From Hymenobacter frigidus (GTDB lineage: Bacteria > Bacteroidota > Bacteroidia > Cytophagales > Hymenobacteraceae): a stretch of 64,000 nt of DNA. Positions 35,699 to 45,560 of this stretch are shown one piece after another (within the stretch, counting starts at the first letter, position 1; every line of letters begins with the position of its first letter). The stretch is taken from the NCBI RefSeq assembly GCF_014640435.1, contig NZ_BMGY01000004.1, positions 112,421 through 176,420 of the forward strand, read 5' to 3'. Below the pieces are notes generated by a model that saw nothing but the letters and a program-made list of their open reading frames with translations, was not told the DNA's origin and made no database searches. The position numbers and the translations under genes were made by a program.

Positions 35699-35800
35699 GT
35701 CATCCTGAGTGCAGCGAAGGACCTTATCACGTCCAAACGGCTTGTTCTAATGTGATAAGGTCCTTCGTCTCTGCTTTAGTCGCAGAATGCTCAGGATGAC
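35699..35800. repeat. Dispersed inverted repeat, variant core (GTCATCCTGAG), copy G
   Basis: The arms GTCATCCTGAGTGCAGCGAA + GGACCTTATCAC and GTGATAAGGTCCTTCG ... CTCAGGATGAC, with a 30-base asymmetric insertion in the right arm. It has the same architecture as family 1 but a different core (AAGGACCTTATCAC instead of AAGCATCT). Confidence 0.88.
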
Positions 35801-35841
35801 AAACGGAAGTGGAAATAATACGCGGTTTCAACCCAAACCCT

Positions 35842-36732
35842 TTACTCGTTGTTCGGCGTGAGCTCGCGGCGCAGGCGGGCGCGGGGCTCCCGCTCGCTTT
35901 CATACACAACCTTGATACCGTCGCCCAGGCCGGTCTCCACGTCGCGGATGTCGCGCACGAGCTTGCCCATGCCACCGGGCTCTACGCTGGCGGCGTGGTC
36001 GGAGCCCCACATGGCGCGGTCCAGGGTGAAGTGGCGCTCCACGAAGTTGGCACCCAATGCCACGGCGGCTACGGTGGTCGTCAGGCCGGTTTCGTGGCCC
36101 GAGTAGCCGATGGGTGTTGCTGGGAACATGGCTTGCAGGGCGGGTACCATGCGCAGGTTCAGCTCCTGCGGTGGGCAGGGGTAGGAGGAGGTGGAATGGG
36201 CCACCATTAGCTTATCGAGCCCCACCCATTTCACGGCCTGCGTAATTTCGTCCAGCGTGCTCATGCCGGTGCTCAGCATCAGCGGCCGGCCGGTGGCGCG
36301 CACACGGTTTAGCAAGGGCCGGTCGGTGAGGGAGGCGGAGGCCATTTTGTAGAGTACGGGCGAGAATTGCTCCATGAAATCAACCGAGGGCTCGTCCCAG
36401 CACGAGGCAAACCAGTCGATGCCCAAGGCGCGGCAGTAGTCGTCGATGGCCGTGTATTCGGTCTGCCCAAACTCGGTTTTGCGTTTGTAATCGATGTAGC
36501 TCATGCGGCCCCAGGGGGTATCGCGCTGCTTTTCCCACTGGTCTTTGGGCACGCACAGCTCGGGCGTGCGCTTCTGAAACTTCACGGCATCGCAGCCCGC
36601 CTTGGCGGCCTCCGAAATGAGTTGCTTAGCCAAATCGAGGGAGCCGTTGTGGTTAATGCCGATTTCGGCAATGATGTAGGCCGGATGACCCGCGCCAATG
36701 AATCGGTTTTTCCGGATTTCAACTGCGTTCAT
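35842..36732 (-). CDS. NeuB-family sugar-acid synthase, short form without SAF domain
   Basis: The 296-residue product matches the TIM-barrel half of N-acetylneuraminate/legionaminate synthases: YIIAEIGINHNGSLDLAKQL, AGCDAVKFQKR, FASCWDEPSVDF, YKMASASLTDRPLL, STGMSTLDEI, HSTSSYPCPPQELNLRMV, IGYSGHETGL, GANFVERHFTLDR. These proteins condense phosphoenolpyruvate with an aldose. The family usually has ~340-350 residues with a C-terminal antifreeze-like (SAF) domain that closes the active site; this one stops after the barrel. It is the last sugar gene of the leftward cluster, 68 bases downstream of the SDR gene. The sugar accepted is not known. Confidence 0.87.
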   Translation of the reverse strand: MNAVEIRKNRFIGAGHPAYIIAEIGINHNGSLDLAKQLISEAAKAGCDAVKFQKRTPELCVPKDQWEKQRDTPWGRMSYIDYKRKTEFGQTEYTAIDDYCRALGIDWFASCWDEPSVDFMEQFSPVLYKMASASLTDRPLLNRVRATGRPLMLSTGMSTLDEITQAVKWVGLDKLMVAHSTSSYPCPPQELNLRMVPALQAMFPATPIGYSGHETGLTTTVAAVALGANFVERHFTLDRAMWGSDHAASVEPGGMGKLVRDIRDVETGLGDGIKVVYESEREPRARLRRELTPNNE

Positions 36733-36800
36733 AAAGCAAGTAGTTACGGTTTGGGAAAGAGTGAGGTGACCGAATCAATCGGTAAGTTGCGGAGTAAGAA

Positions 36801-37607
36801 TTAGATGGCGGTCCAGCCGCCGTCCACCACCAAATTGGCCCCGGTCATGTAAGCGGAGGCGTCGGAGGCCAGGAACACCACGGCCCCTTGGTAATCGGTG
36901 GCGGTAGCCATGCGGCCCAAGGGCGTTTTGGCGCTGTACTGTTTCACAAAAAAAGCGTCCTGGCTGTTCTCTACGCCGCCCGGCGAGAGCGTGTTTACGC
37001 GCACGCCCGCCTGGCCCCAATAAGCAGCCAGGTAGCGCGTGAAATTCACCACCGCGCCCTTGGTCATGGGATAGGAAGGGGATTTGTAGAAGGTTTGCTC
37101 GCCGGCTTCGTTGCGGTAAATGCTCTGGTCGGGGCCCACCATGCCGTAGGTACTGGCCACGTTGATGATGGAGCCGTGGCCCTGTTGCGCCATGGGCGTG
37201 CCGAACACCTGCGCCGCCAGAAATACGCCCGTCACGTTCACTTCCAGCACCTGCTGAAAGGTGGCCAGCGGGAAGTTTTCAAACTTGCTCAGGTCGGCCG
37301 CCAGGGCCGGGTTCTCAAACATGTCGTTGATGGCGGCATTATTCACCAGCACATCAATGTGGCCGAAACGGGCCAGAATCTGGTCGCGTGCCGCCGCTAA
37401 TGACTCCGGGTTGGTCACGTTCACAATCAGTGCTAGGTGCGGACCGCCGGGCAGCCCGGCTACCACAGCCGCGCAGGCTTCGGCATTGAGGTCGGCCACT
37501 ATCACGTTGGCCCCGGCTTTTGCCAAAGCTTCGCAATGCTGCCGGCCAATGAGCCCGCAAGCACCGGTGACGATGGCCGTTTTATTGGTGAGGTCGAAAA
37601 GGTCCAA
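36801..37607 (-). CDS. Short-chain dehydrogenase/reductase of the sugar cluster
   Basis: The product has 268 residues with a Rossmann fold. The cofactor motif is TGACGLIGRQH (~15-25), and the acidic residue in VIVADLNAE points to NAD(H). Further motifs are LVNNAAIND, IINVASTYG with the catalytic Ser, and SYPMTKGAVVNF with the Tyr-x3-Lys pair. The C-terminus ends in VVDGGWTAI. It resembles PtmA-like oxidoreductases of glycan-modification loci. In context it likely oxidises or reduces a sugar intermediate of the NeuB/aminotransferase pathway. Confidence 0.85.
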   Translation of the reverse strand: MDLFDLTNKTAIVTGACGLIGRQHCEALAKAGANVIVADLNAEACAAVVAGLPGGPHLALIVNVTNPESLAAARDQILARFGHIDVLVNNAAINDMFENPALAADLSKFENFPLATFQQVLEVNVTGVFLAAQVFGTPMAQQGHGSIINVASTYGMVGPDQSIYRNEAGEQTFYKSPSYPMTKGAVVNFTRYLAAYWGQAGVRVNTLSPGGVENSQDAFFVKQYSAKTPLGRMATATDYQGAVVFLASDASAYMTGANLVVDGGWTAI

Positions 37608-37636
37608 GTTGAAGCTGTTTAGTAATTTGTCAGTCG

Positions 37637-37743
37637 GTCATGCCGAGCGCAGCCGAGGCATCTCGCTCGGGCCGTCCGGGCCGTTCAACGAGGCGAGCGA
37701 GATGCCTCGGTCCCTGGCTTGATGCGCCACATGCTCGGCATGA
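37637..37743. repeat. Dispersed inverted repeat, family 1, copy H
   Basis: The arms start GTCATGCCGAGCGCAGCCGA + GGCATCTCGCTCG; the inverse, GCGAGCGAGATGCCTCGG, then diverges before ending ATGCTCGGCATGAC + GTTCTTTTT. It lies between the aminotransferase and SDR genes. Confidence 0.88.
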
Positions 37744-37751
37744 CGTTCTTT

Positions 37752-39086
<1,335 letters not shown>

Positions 39087-39120
39087 GGCTGATTTGAGAT
39101 TGACGAAGTCAGGGTGGCGT

Positions 39121-39561
39121 TTACATTTTGAGGCGAAGTGCACGTCTTCTCGTCCAATAGCCCAGCAAGTAAGCCGCAGACACAGAAGAAATTATTGATG
39201 CAATGCCCAGGTACAAATCATGAAAAAACAGGTTCCAGGCGAATAGCTTGGCTGCAAAGGCCGAAGCTAGAACGAAAAGACCCGTTTGAACGACTACAAA
39301 GTGAGAGACCGACTCGTTAATGGGAATTGGTAAAAAACGATGCCCAATCCAATAGGGAAGGAGATGAAATACTGCTTTAATCGAAGCGTAAATAAGAAGT
39401 CCTTCCCACAGTATTTTAAACAAGGAAGTCGAATTGTATTCTGAGAAATAGCCCCAAGTTGCGAAAGCAACGGCACCAAAGACGGTTTCAACAGCCCATA
39501 TCAGCAGCACTTTGCTGGTGAATCCCAATAATGTTCTCTCGGATGAAGCATAAAAGCGCAT
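39121..39561 (-). CDS. Small integral membrane protein in the sugar cluster
   Basis: The product has 146 residues with four predicted membrane helices (VLLIWAVETVFGAVAFATWG, ILWEGLLIYASIKAVFHLL, VVVQTGLFVLASAFAAKL, IASIISSVSAAYLLGYW). The layout recalls GtrA-like or other small polyisoprenyl-linked helpers, but I see no diagnostic motif. Its DNA is clearly lower in GC than the neighbours, pointing to separate acquisition. It ends 34 bases before the aminotransferase gene and begins 2 bases after the transketolase C-subunit stop. Confidence 0.65.
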   Translation of the reverse strand: MRFYASSERTLLGFTSKVLLIWAVETVFGAVAFATWGYFSEYNSTSLFKILWEGLLIYASIKAVFHLLPYWIGHRFLPIPINESVSHFVVVQTGLFVLASAFAAKLFAWNLFFHDLYLGIASIISSVSAAYLLGYWTRRRALRLKM

Positions 39562-39563
39562 CC

Positions 39564-40517
39564 CTACTCAGCAAACTGGTTTTCCAGCACCGTCGGACCG
39601 GCGGCAATGGCGGCCCCCGACTCACCCAGTGCCGCCGCGATGCGCCGGGCAATGTGCTGGCCAGTGAAGCCCTCGTACTCCAGCACCGCGCTCAGGCGGC
39701 CGGGGCGGTACCACCGCTCCTCCAGCGCCAGCGGCAGCACGCGGGCCGTGAGCTGGTTGCGCAGCAGCACTTCAGCCAGAATGGAATACAAGCCGCCGGT
39801 GATGAAATGGTCTTCCACCGTGACGATAAGGGAGCCGCGCCGCACCACATCGAGCAAGGCCGCTTCGTCGATGGGCTTGAGGCTGCGCAGGTTGACGAGG
39901 CCCACCGATTTTCCCTGAGCCTGCAGTAGCTCGCGGGCCACCAGCGTCTGCTCGAAAAGCATGCCGTAGGTGAGGATGGTGACGTCGGTGCCTGCGGCCA
40001 CTATTTCGGCCTTGCCCATCTCAAATGGGGCGTGCTCGTAGGTGGCGGGGCGGGTGTTGATACGCACGTAAGCCGGGGCGGGCGAGGCCCAGATGGCGGG
40101 CAGCATGGCGAGCATGTCGGCCTCGTCGGCAGGGGCGAAAACGGTCATGCCGGGGATGCCGCGCATCAGGCTCACGTCCTCGATGGCCTGGTGGGTGGGG
40201 CCGTTGCCGTCGGAGAGAAAGCCGGGCACGAAGCCGCTCAGCTTCACCGGCAGCTGGCCGATGCCCACGTCGGTGCGGATGAATTCGAACGCCCGCAGCG
40301 TGAGGAAGGTGGCCAGTGCGTGCACCACCGGAATGCGCCCGCGCAGGGCCAGGCCGGCCGCCGCGCCAATAAGGGTTTGCTCCGTGATGCCGGTATCGAT
40401 GAAGCGCGGGCCGAGCACGGCGGGCAGATTGCGAATGAGGGCCCGGTTTTCGGCCGTCATCACCACCAGGCGCTCATCGGCCAGGGCAGTTTCCTTGATA
40501 AGTTCTTCGTAGGTCAT
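39564..40517 (-). CDS. Transketolase-like C-terminal subunit
   Basis: The product has 317 residues from ATG 40517 (MTYEELIKETALADERLVVMTAEN); the longer open frame up to 40610 is only repeat sequence. It holds the pyrimidine-binding domain (RFIDTGITEQTLIGAAAGLALRGRIPVVHALATFLTLRAFEFIRTDVG) and the C-terminal domain (VNLRSLKPIDEAALLDVVRRGSLIVTVEDHFITGGL). The Glu that activates ThDP is in TGITEQ. It pairs with the N-terminal subunit upstream to make an alpha2-beta2 transketolase moving two-carbon units between sugars. Location in a NeuB/SpsF/aminotransferase operon implies a special sugar, not the pentose pathway. Confidence 0.87.
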   Translation of the reverse strand: MTYEELIKETALADERLVVMTAENRALIRNLPAVLGPRFIDTGITEQTLIGAAAGLALRGRIPVVHALATFLTLRAFEFIRTDVGIGQLPVKLSGFVPGFLSDGNGPTHQAIEDVSLMRGIPGMTVFAPADEADMLAMLPAIWASPAPAYVRINTRPATYEHAPFEMGKAEIVAAGTDVTILTYGMLFEQTLVARELLQAQGKSVGLVNLRSLKPIDEAALLDVVRRGSLIVTVEDHFITGGLYSILAEVLLRNQLTARVLPLALEERWYRPGRLSAVLEYEGFTGQHIARRIAAALGESGAAIAAGPTVLENQFAE

Positions 40518-40543
40518 ACGTTTTAGTTTTCTCAGTTCAATGG

Positions 40544-40662
40544 ACGTCATGCTCATCTGGCGTCCGCGCAGCCGAAGCATCTCTACCTCGGAAGTAATCA
40601 ATGCTACCACAACGAAGCGAGCGAGATGCTTCGGCTGCGCGGACGCCAGATGAGCATGACGT
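40544..40662. repeat. Dispersed inverted repeat, family 1, copy I (perfect 39-bp arms)
   Basis: ACGTCATGCTCATCTGGCGT + CCGCGCAGCCGAAGCATCT and its exact inverse, with 41 unpaired bases between. It contains the additional module TCATCTGGCGTCCGCG also seen in E, F and J. It sits between the two transketolase subunit genes. Confidence 0.93.
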
Positions 40663-40678
40663 TCTTTTTGATGTTTAG

Positions 40679-41536
40679 CTACCGTACCGTCAGCGTTTCG
40701 CTGGTGAGCGTGGTGGCTTCCTGGCTGTGCAGCTCGCGCAGCAATTCCGCTACCTCATCGGCCGAGAAGTTGCAGAACCAGCGGTCGGCCCGCGCCTCGA
40801 TGCTGGGCAGGCCGCGCCCGCGCACCGTGTCGCAGATGATGACCGACGGCTTGGTATCCGAGAAAGGTAGGGCCGAAAAAGCTTCTTCGAGTTGCGCGAA
40901 ATCGTGACCGTCAATCCGGCGCACCTCGCAACCGAAGGCTTCGAACTTAGGCGCCAGCGGCTCCAGCGGAATCAGGTCCTCGGTAGCCACGTTGGCCTGG
41001 AAATGGTTGCGGTCGACGACCAGCGTGAGATTGTTGACCTTGTGCGCGCTGGCCACCAGCAGGCTTTCCCACACCGTGCCCTCGTTCAGTTCGCCGTCGC
41101 CGGTGATGACGATGACCTTGTTGTCCTGGCTGCGCATGCGGCAGTCCAGGGCCACGCCCAGGGCCACGCTGGGCAAGTGGCCGAGCGAGCCCGAGTGGAA
41201 CTCCACGCCGGGCACGTGCCGGTTAGGATGCCAGTAAATGTGGTCGTCGGTGCTCAGGTGCTGGGCCAGGCGGTCCTTGTCGAGAAAGCCCAACTCGACG
41301 AACGTGCCGTACAGCGCCGGCACGTCGTGGCCTTTGCTCAAGAACAGGTAGTCGCGGGTGGGGTCCGTGAGGTTGTCGGGGCGCACGTTCAGGCAGTCGG
41401 CGTAGAGGTACACCAGCAGGTCGGCGCAACTCAGGGAAGCGCCGGTGAAGCAGCCGCCGTCGGTGCTCAGGCGCACGATGTGCTCGCGCACGCGCAGGGC
41501 CAGGGCTGCCAGCTCGTGGCGTTTTTGGTCGGTCAT
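40679..41536 (-). CDS. Transketolase-like N-terminal (ThDP-binding) subunit
   Basis: The product has 285 residues. The ThDP/Mg signature is GDGELNEGTVWESLLVASAHKVNN from ~146. Other markers are DYLFLSKGHDVPALYGTFVELGF and the substrate-side SGSLGHLPSVALGVALD. Its start overlaps the stop of the cytidylyltransferase gene (ATGA, 41533-41536), so the two are coupled. The matching C-subunit gene lies downstream, separated by repeat copy I. Confidence 0.9.
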   Translation of the reverse strand: MTDQKRHELAALALRVREHIVRLSTDGGCFTGASLSCADLLVYLYADCLNVRPDNLTDPTRDYLFLSKGHDVPALYGTFVELGFLDKDRLAQHLSTDDHIYWHPNRHVPGVEFHSGSLGHLPSVALGVALDCRMRSQDNKVIVITGDGELNEGTVWESLLVASAHKVNNLTLVVDRNHFQANVATEDLIPLEPLAPKFEAFGCEVRRIDGHDFAQLEEAFSALPFSDTKPSVIICDTVRGRGLPSIEARADRWFCNFSADEVAELLRELHSQEATTLTSETLTVR

Positions 41537-42360
41537 GGGGAAGTGGGAGAGGAGCTAAGCTGTTTGGTTTGCGACGAGTCCACGGTTTTGAGCTCGTCGA
41601 GGTGGTTGCGGTACCAGTTCACGCCCGCTAAGTGGGCATTGAGCTGGGTAATATCGGGGCGTTTTTCGAGTAAGCTGAGGATGTCATCAAGTCCAAAAGC
41701 GGGTTTAGACGGATGCAGCGCCTCGTAAACGGCCTTGATGAATTCGTAGTCTTCCGGGTAGTCAATCGTCCAGCGGTGGCTCATCGAAAAATCCTGGCCC
41801 GTGGCCCAGCCTACGTTGGCCAGCCGGAACCGGTCGGGGTTTTCCCAGAAATAAGGCGTGGTGTGCTCGCGTTCCAACGGCCGCCGGGCCTCGTGCCAGG
41901 CAGTTTCCAATGCTTTGAAGCGCATGATTTCCACATCGTTGCCATCGGGAAAAGTGGCGGGGTGCAGGTTGCTCACGAAATCGTATTGGTCGGGATTTTC
42001 CAGGTACACGCCCAGCACCTGGTCAATCACGGCCGGGTCGATGAGCGGGCAATCGGAGGGTATTTTCAGCACCACGTCGGCCCGGTACTGGCGGGCGGCC
42101 TGGTAGTGGCGGTCGAGCAAATCCAGCGCATCGCCCCGGAAGCATGCTAACCCGTGAGCAGCGCAGCAGGCGGCCACGGCATCATCGGCGGCCTCGGTGG
42201 TGGTGGCTACTACCACGGTGCCGGCCAACCGGGACCGCTGCACCCGCTCCACCATGCGCACCAGCAGCGGCTGGCCGGCCAGCGGCAGCAGCACCTTGCC
42301 CGGCAGGCGCGACGACCCCATGCGGGCTTGCACAACGGTGAGAATATTCGGGACAGGCAT
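41533..42360 (-). CDS. SpsF/CMP-KDO-synthetase-like cytidylyltransferase
   Basis: The product has 275 residues. The N-terminal nucleotide site is VVQARMGSSRLPGKVLLPLAGQPLL, followed by VVVATTTEAADDAV and VVLKIPSDCPLIDPAVID with the metal-binding Asp. The C-terminal part (EREHTTPYFWENPDRFRL, RWTIDYPEDYEFI) matches SpsF-type spore-coat sugar proteins and related sugar-acid activating enzymes. It presumably activates the cluster's product with CMP. It is ATGA-coupled to the transketolase N-subunit gene. Confidence 0.87.
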   Translation of the reverse strand: MPVPNILTVVQARMGSSRLPGKVLLPLAGQPLLVRMVERVQRSRLAGTVVVATTTEAADDAVAACCAAHGLACFRGDALDLLDRHYQAARQYRADVVLKIPSDCPLIDPAVIDQVLGVYLENPDQYDFVSNLHPATFPDGNDVEIMRFKALETAWHEARRPLEREHTTPYFWENPDRFRLANVGWATGQDFSMSHRWTIDYPEDYEFIKAVYEALHPSKPAFGLDDILSLLEKRPDITQLNAHLAGVNWYRNHLDELKTVDSSQTKQLSSSPTSP

Positions 42361-42469
42361 AAGCAGGTGAGTAGTCGGAAAGCAGCGGGAAATACGCTAA
42401 AATTTGCCAGGCAATGCTGCCGCGAAATGATAATTACTTGATAGAAAGTAGCTTATTATTACGAAATTG

Positions 42470-43546
42470 CTAATGCATCTTCAGTGATGCAGCGGTGGTT
42501 TCGGCCGGCGCAAACGCCTCGGCCTCGTACTGCCGCAGAAATGCCGGCCCGCTGCCCTCAAACCGGCTGAAGGCCCGGCAAATGGCCGCAATGCGTCGCG
42601 ACGACGTGCCGCTGTTCTGCCAGGGCAACTTGCGCTTCAGGTCCTCCACATCGAAATAAGAGTGCACGGGCTTGCCCAGGGCCAGGCCCACGTACACCAC
42701 CGTTGAGTATTGGGTGATGAGCTCGGCGCTGTTGGCAATCAGGTGGTCGGTATTGCCATCCGTGAAAACAAGGGTGCCGGGTGGGGCGTGCTGCTTGATT
42801 TCGTTCTCGGCGCGCGGTAATTCTTCGTTGGGGTGCAGCTTGAAAACAAGGGGCCGGCCCGCCGCGATGCGGGCGCACTCGCGGATGAATTTGGGCCGGT
42901 TTTCGGGCGTGAAGGTTTCGCGCAGGTCGGAGGTGGCCACCAGCACGTAATCGCGGTGCGGAAAATCGTTGTGACGCACCCGCTCAATGTGGTCGAAATT
43001 GGGAATACCCGTCACGATGAGCTTATCGCGGTCAACCCCCACGTAGTTGAAATGCTCCCTGTAGCCTTCCGAGGCCACGCAGTAAATGTCGCAGCAGTTG
43101 GCCAGGCCATTGAGGGCCGTGCCGATGGCCAGAATGGGCATCCAGTTGAGCTGGCGCACGAGGCGCGACCACCAGTTGAGCGGGTCGGTCATGCCCTCCT
43201 GCACAAACACGGTCTTGGTGGTGCGCACCAGTGGCCAGGGCACAATCACGTCGGAGCAGCACACGATGAGGTCGTAGGTGTTGCCGAATACGCGGGCTTC
43301 AAAATCGTTGTTCAGGCCGTGCTCAGCCAGGTATTTGTCGGCCTTGGCTTTGATTTTGCCGGTGACAATGGTTCTGTCCAGTCCACCCGTCCAAAGCAGA
43401 AACCGGTAGAAGGGGCGTTGCCAGCCGTCGTAGTACAGCTGGCTAAAATAGGGCTCAAATTCGTCTTCCAGCAGCTGTGCAATCTGGTGCATCTGCGTGG
43501 TCTGATTGGGGGAACCGACGAGAAACAGAACCTTTTTTCGGGACAT
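42470..43546 (-). CDS. GT-B-fold glycosyltransferase-like protein
   Basis: The product has 358 residues from ATG 43546 (MSRKKVLFLVGSPNQTTQMHQI). The N-terminal Rossmann-like half carries the VLFLVGSP...QMHQIAQLL strand-helix of GT-B enzymes. The C-terminal half has YVLVATSDLRETF, PLVFKLHPNEELPRAENEI, ADLITQYSTVVYVGLALGKP-like wording (here AELITQYSTVVYVGLALGKP) and a donor-site region resembling CDP-glycerol transferases or UDP-sugar epimerases. The exact family is not certain. As the first gene of the leftward cluster it may transfer the activated sugar or act early in its synthesis. Confidence 0.7.
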   Translation of the reverse strand: MSRKKVLFLVGSPNQTTQMHQIAQLLEDEFEPYFSQLYYDGWQRPFYRFLLWTGGLDRTIVTGKIKAKADKYLAEHGLNNDFEARVFGNTYDLIVCCSDVIVPWPLVRTTKTVFVQEGMTDPLNWWSRLVRQLNWMPILAIGTALNGLANCCDIYCVASEGYREHFNYVGVDRDKLIVTGIPNFDHIERVRHNDFPHRDYVLVATSDLRETFTPENRPKFIRECARIAAGRPLVFKLHPNEELPRAENEIKQHAPPGTLVFTDGNTDHLIANSAELITQYSTVVYVGLALGKPVHSYFDVEDLKRKLPWQNSGTSSRRIAAICRAFSRFEGSGPAFLRQYEAEAFAPAETTAASLKMH

Positions 43547-43806
43547 GCAGGGGAAACGATGAAGAAACCGGGCCACGGATTTGCCGCCTTGTTTCATCGC
43601 AAACTACGCAGGGCGCGGCTGGTTTTTGCCGCGCATTCAAGAGCAGGAAGAAGAATAAGGCTCTCGGCCAAGGTACAGCACAAAGAATAAAAATAACGAA
43701 ACCGTTATTACGTCTTTGGCGCGGTAAGATGAAGGAACTGATACCATTCTTATCACTTTGCCCAGCCGTGGGCGTTACCTGCCAACGCTGCTTGAATTCG
43801 GGCCAG

Positions 43807-45330
43807 CTACTTGTGTACCACCCGAATGCTGACGCGCCGGTTCAGGGCGCGGCCGGTGGGCGTGGTGTTGGGCCGCACGAAGTACTTGGGGCCGTAGCCC
43901 TTGGCTTGCAGCCGGTCGGCGCTCACGCCCATGCCGGCCAGGGTGAGCATGGCCGCGCGGGCCCGGTCCTCGCTGAGCTGGTAGTTGACCAGCGCTTCGC
44001 CGGTGCTATCGGTGTAGCCGCCAATCTTGACTATGGTCCGGGGAAACGTGTTGAGAATGCTGGCAATGTTGCCTAGCTGCAGCGCCGACTCGGGCGTGAG
44101 CATTGCCTTGCCGGTTTCGAAGTTGATGCGGTCGAAATTAATCCAGCCCTTGGTCCGGTTCACCGAATCGACTTGCACCGTGGGCGAGGCCAGAAAGGTG
44201 TACAAGCGGTTTTCAGTGGAGTTGGCCCCCACTTTTTGAGTCGTGCCATCGGCCAGGGTCAGGATAATCGGCTGGCCGGTATCGTAGATGTACGTATCCC
44301 GGTCCTGGTCGTAGCGGCCCGCCGACTCCCCGCTGGCTGCTGGCCACATGCGAGCCGGCCGGAGGGCTGCCGGAGTGGCCGGGGCTGCCGCTGCCCTGGC
44401 TGCCCGCACCGCTTTCGTGGGTTCGGCGCTGGGGCCGGTTGCGGGCGTAGCAGGGGGCGCGGGCGCAGCCGCAACGGGCGTGGGCTCGAAAGCCAGGCGT
44501 TCCGGGGTTGGGGCGGCATCAGGCGCTAGTAGGCTGGCCTCCAGGCTGGTGGTTCGGGCGGGGCTACTCATAACCAGGGGCCTGGATGATGCCGGCCGGG
44601 AGCTGCCGCCGAGCAGGCCGCGGCCAAAAAAATACCCCAGGCACATGGCTGCCAGCAACATGGCCCCCCATTGCCAGCGCAGCCCCAGCAGCCTGCCCGG
44701 CCCAGAAGACACATAATCTGGGTCGGCCCAGGATGCCACGGCGGGTAGCGTGGTCAGCTGCGTGGCAGCACCAGGGTACTGGCCCAGGTAGCCTTCAGGG
44801 TTGGTTGCCCGGCTCGCGCTGGCCCCGGGCTGCGGCAGCATGGCCGCTCCAATACTGCCCTTCTGGACCCGTAGCCAGTACACGAAGTCGGTCGCCGTAA
44901 AGTCGTTTTCGGCCGCAAATTTACCGAGCACGCCCACCACAGCCGTAGTGGCTACCTGCAGCAGGGTGCTGCTGGCCTTGGGCCGAATGGCGGCTTGCAC
45001 GGCAATCTGATTCACGGTGCTGCGGTAGCTGGTGCCTAGCAGGTCGAGCAGCAGGTTGGTGTTCCAGTCGGGGGCGTTGACTCCGGTTAGGTTGCTGTCG
45101 GACAGCTGCTTTAATACATTTGCTTGTTCGGCTTCGCGCACTATATCGAGCAGGCCCTGGGCGGTAAGGTCCTGGCCCACTCGTGCGGCCAGGCCATTCA
45201 GGACCAGGGGCACGGCCATGCTCAGGGCCTTTTCTACGCCGGGCTCAGTTTCATCCACCAAGGTGCTAAGCTGGGCAACAACATCGCCGGTAAAACGGAA
45301 ATCTACGGATTCGACTAACTGACTTTTCAT
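43807..45330 (-). CDS. DUF937 - transmembrane - OmpA fusion protein
   Basis: The product has 507 residues. Residues ~1-165 form a DUF937-like domain (LSMAVPLVLNGLAARVGQDLTAQGLLDIVREAEQ, TTAVVGVLGKFAAENDFTATDF). A single membrane helix near 220-240 (WGAMLLAAMCLGYFFGRGLL) and a Pro/Ala-rich linker follow. The C-terminal ~120 residues are an OmpA-like peptidoglycan-binding domain (INFDRINFETGKAMLTPESA, IVKIGGYTDSTGEALVNYQLSEDRARA, NRRVSIRV). The topology puts DUF937 inside and OmpA outside, tying cytoplasm to cell wall. There is no signal peptide. It stands alone. Confidence 0.87.
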   Translation of the reverse strand: MKSQLVESVDFRFTGDVVAQLSTLVDETEPGVEKALSMAVPLVLNGLAARVGQDLTAQGLLDIVREAEQANVLKQLSDSNLTGVNAPDWNTNLLLDLLGTSYRSTVNQIAVQAAIRPKASSTLLQVATTAVVGVLGKFAAENDFTATDFVYWLRVQKGSIGAAMLPQPGASASRATNPEGYLGQYPGAATQLTTLPAVASWADPDYVSSGPGRLLGLRWQWGAMLLAAMCLGYFFGRGLLGGSSRPASSRPLVMSSPARTTSLEASLLAPDAAPTPERLAFEPTPVAAAPAPPATPATGPSAEPTKAVRAARAAAAPATPAALRPARMWPAASGESAGRYDQDRDTYIYDTGQPIILTLADGTTQKVGANSTENRLYTFLASPTVQVDSVNRTKGWINFDRINFETGKAMLTPESALQLGNIASILNTFPRTIVKIGGYTDSTGEALVNYQLSEDRARAAMLTLAGMGVSADRLQAKGYGPKYFVRPNTTPTGRALNRRVSIRVVHK

Positions 45331-45560
45331 AGCGATAAGTGAAAAGATGATTTATTCATATGCTGGCTTTCAGTGGAAAACCAAACCAAAATGGAGACTA
45401 TGCCATCGGCCTCAGCCCAGCGTCCGCAACTGCAGATAATAAATCAGGCCCCAAACAGCCGTAACATATTTATTAATGAAATTAAATATATAAATAAAAT
45501 ATTTAAAATTAGTATTTAGCAACTATGTTTGCCCGTTATGTCCTTATTTTTGGGGTTGCT
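45331..45560. promoter_or_regulatory. AT-rich divergent promoter region
   Basis: The stretch 45465-45525 is nearly all A/T (AATGAAATTAAATATATAAA, ATAAAATATTTAAAATTAGT), between the leftward DUF937-OmpA gene and a rightward gene. No exact consensus box. Confidence 0.4.

Noticed and set aside
40518..40610. N-terminal extension of the transketolase C subunit
   Set aside because: It consists of repeat copy I; the real N-terminus starts at ATG 40517.
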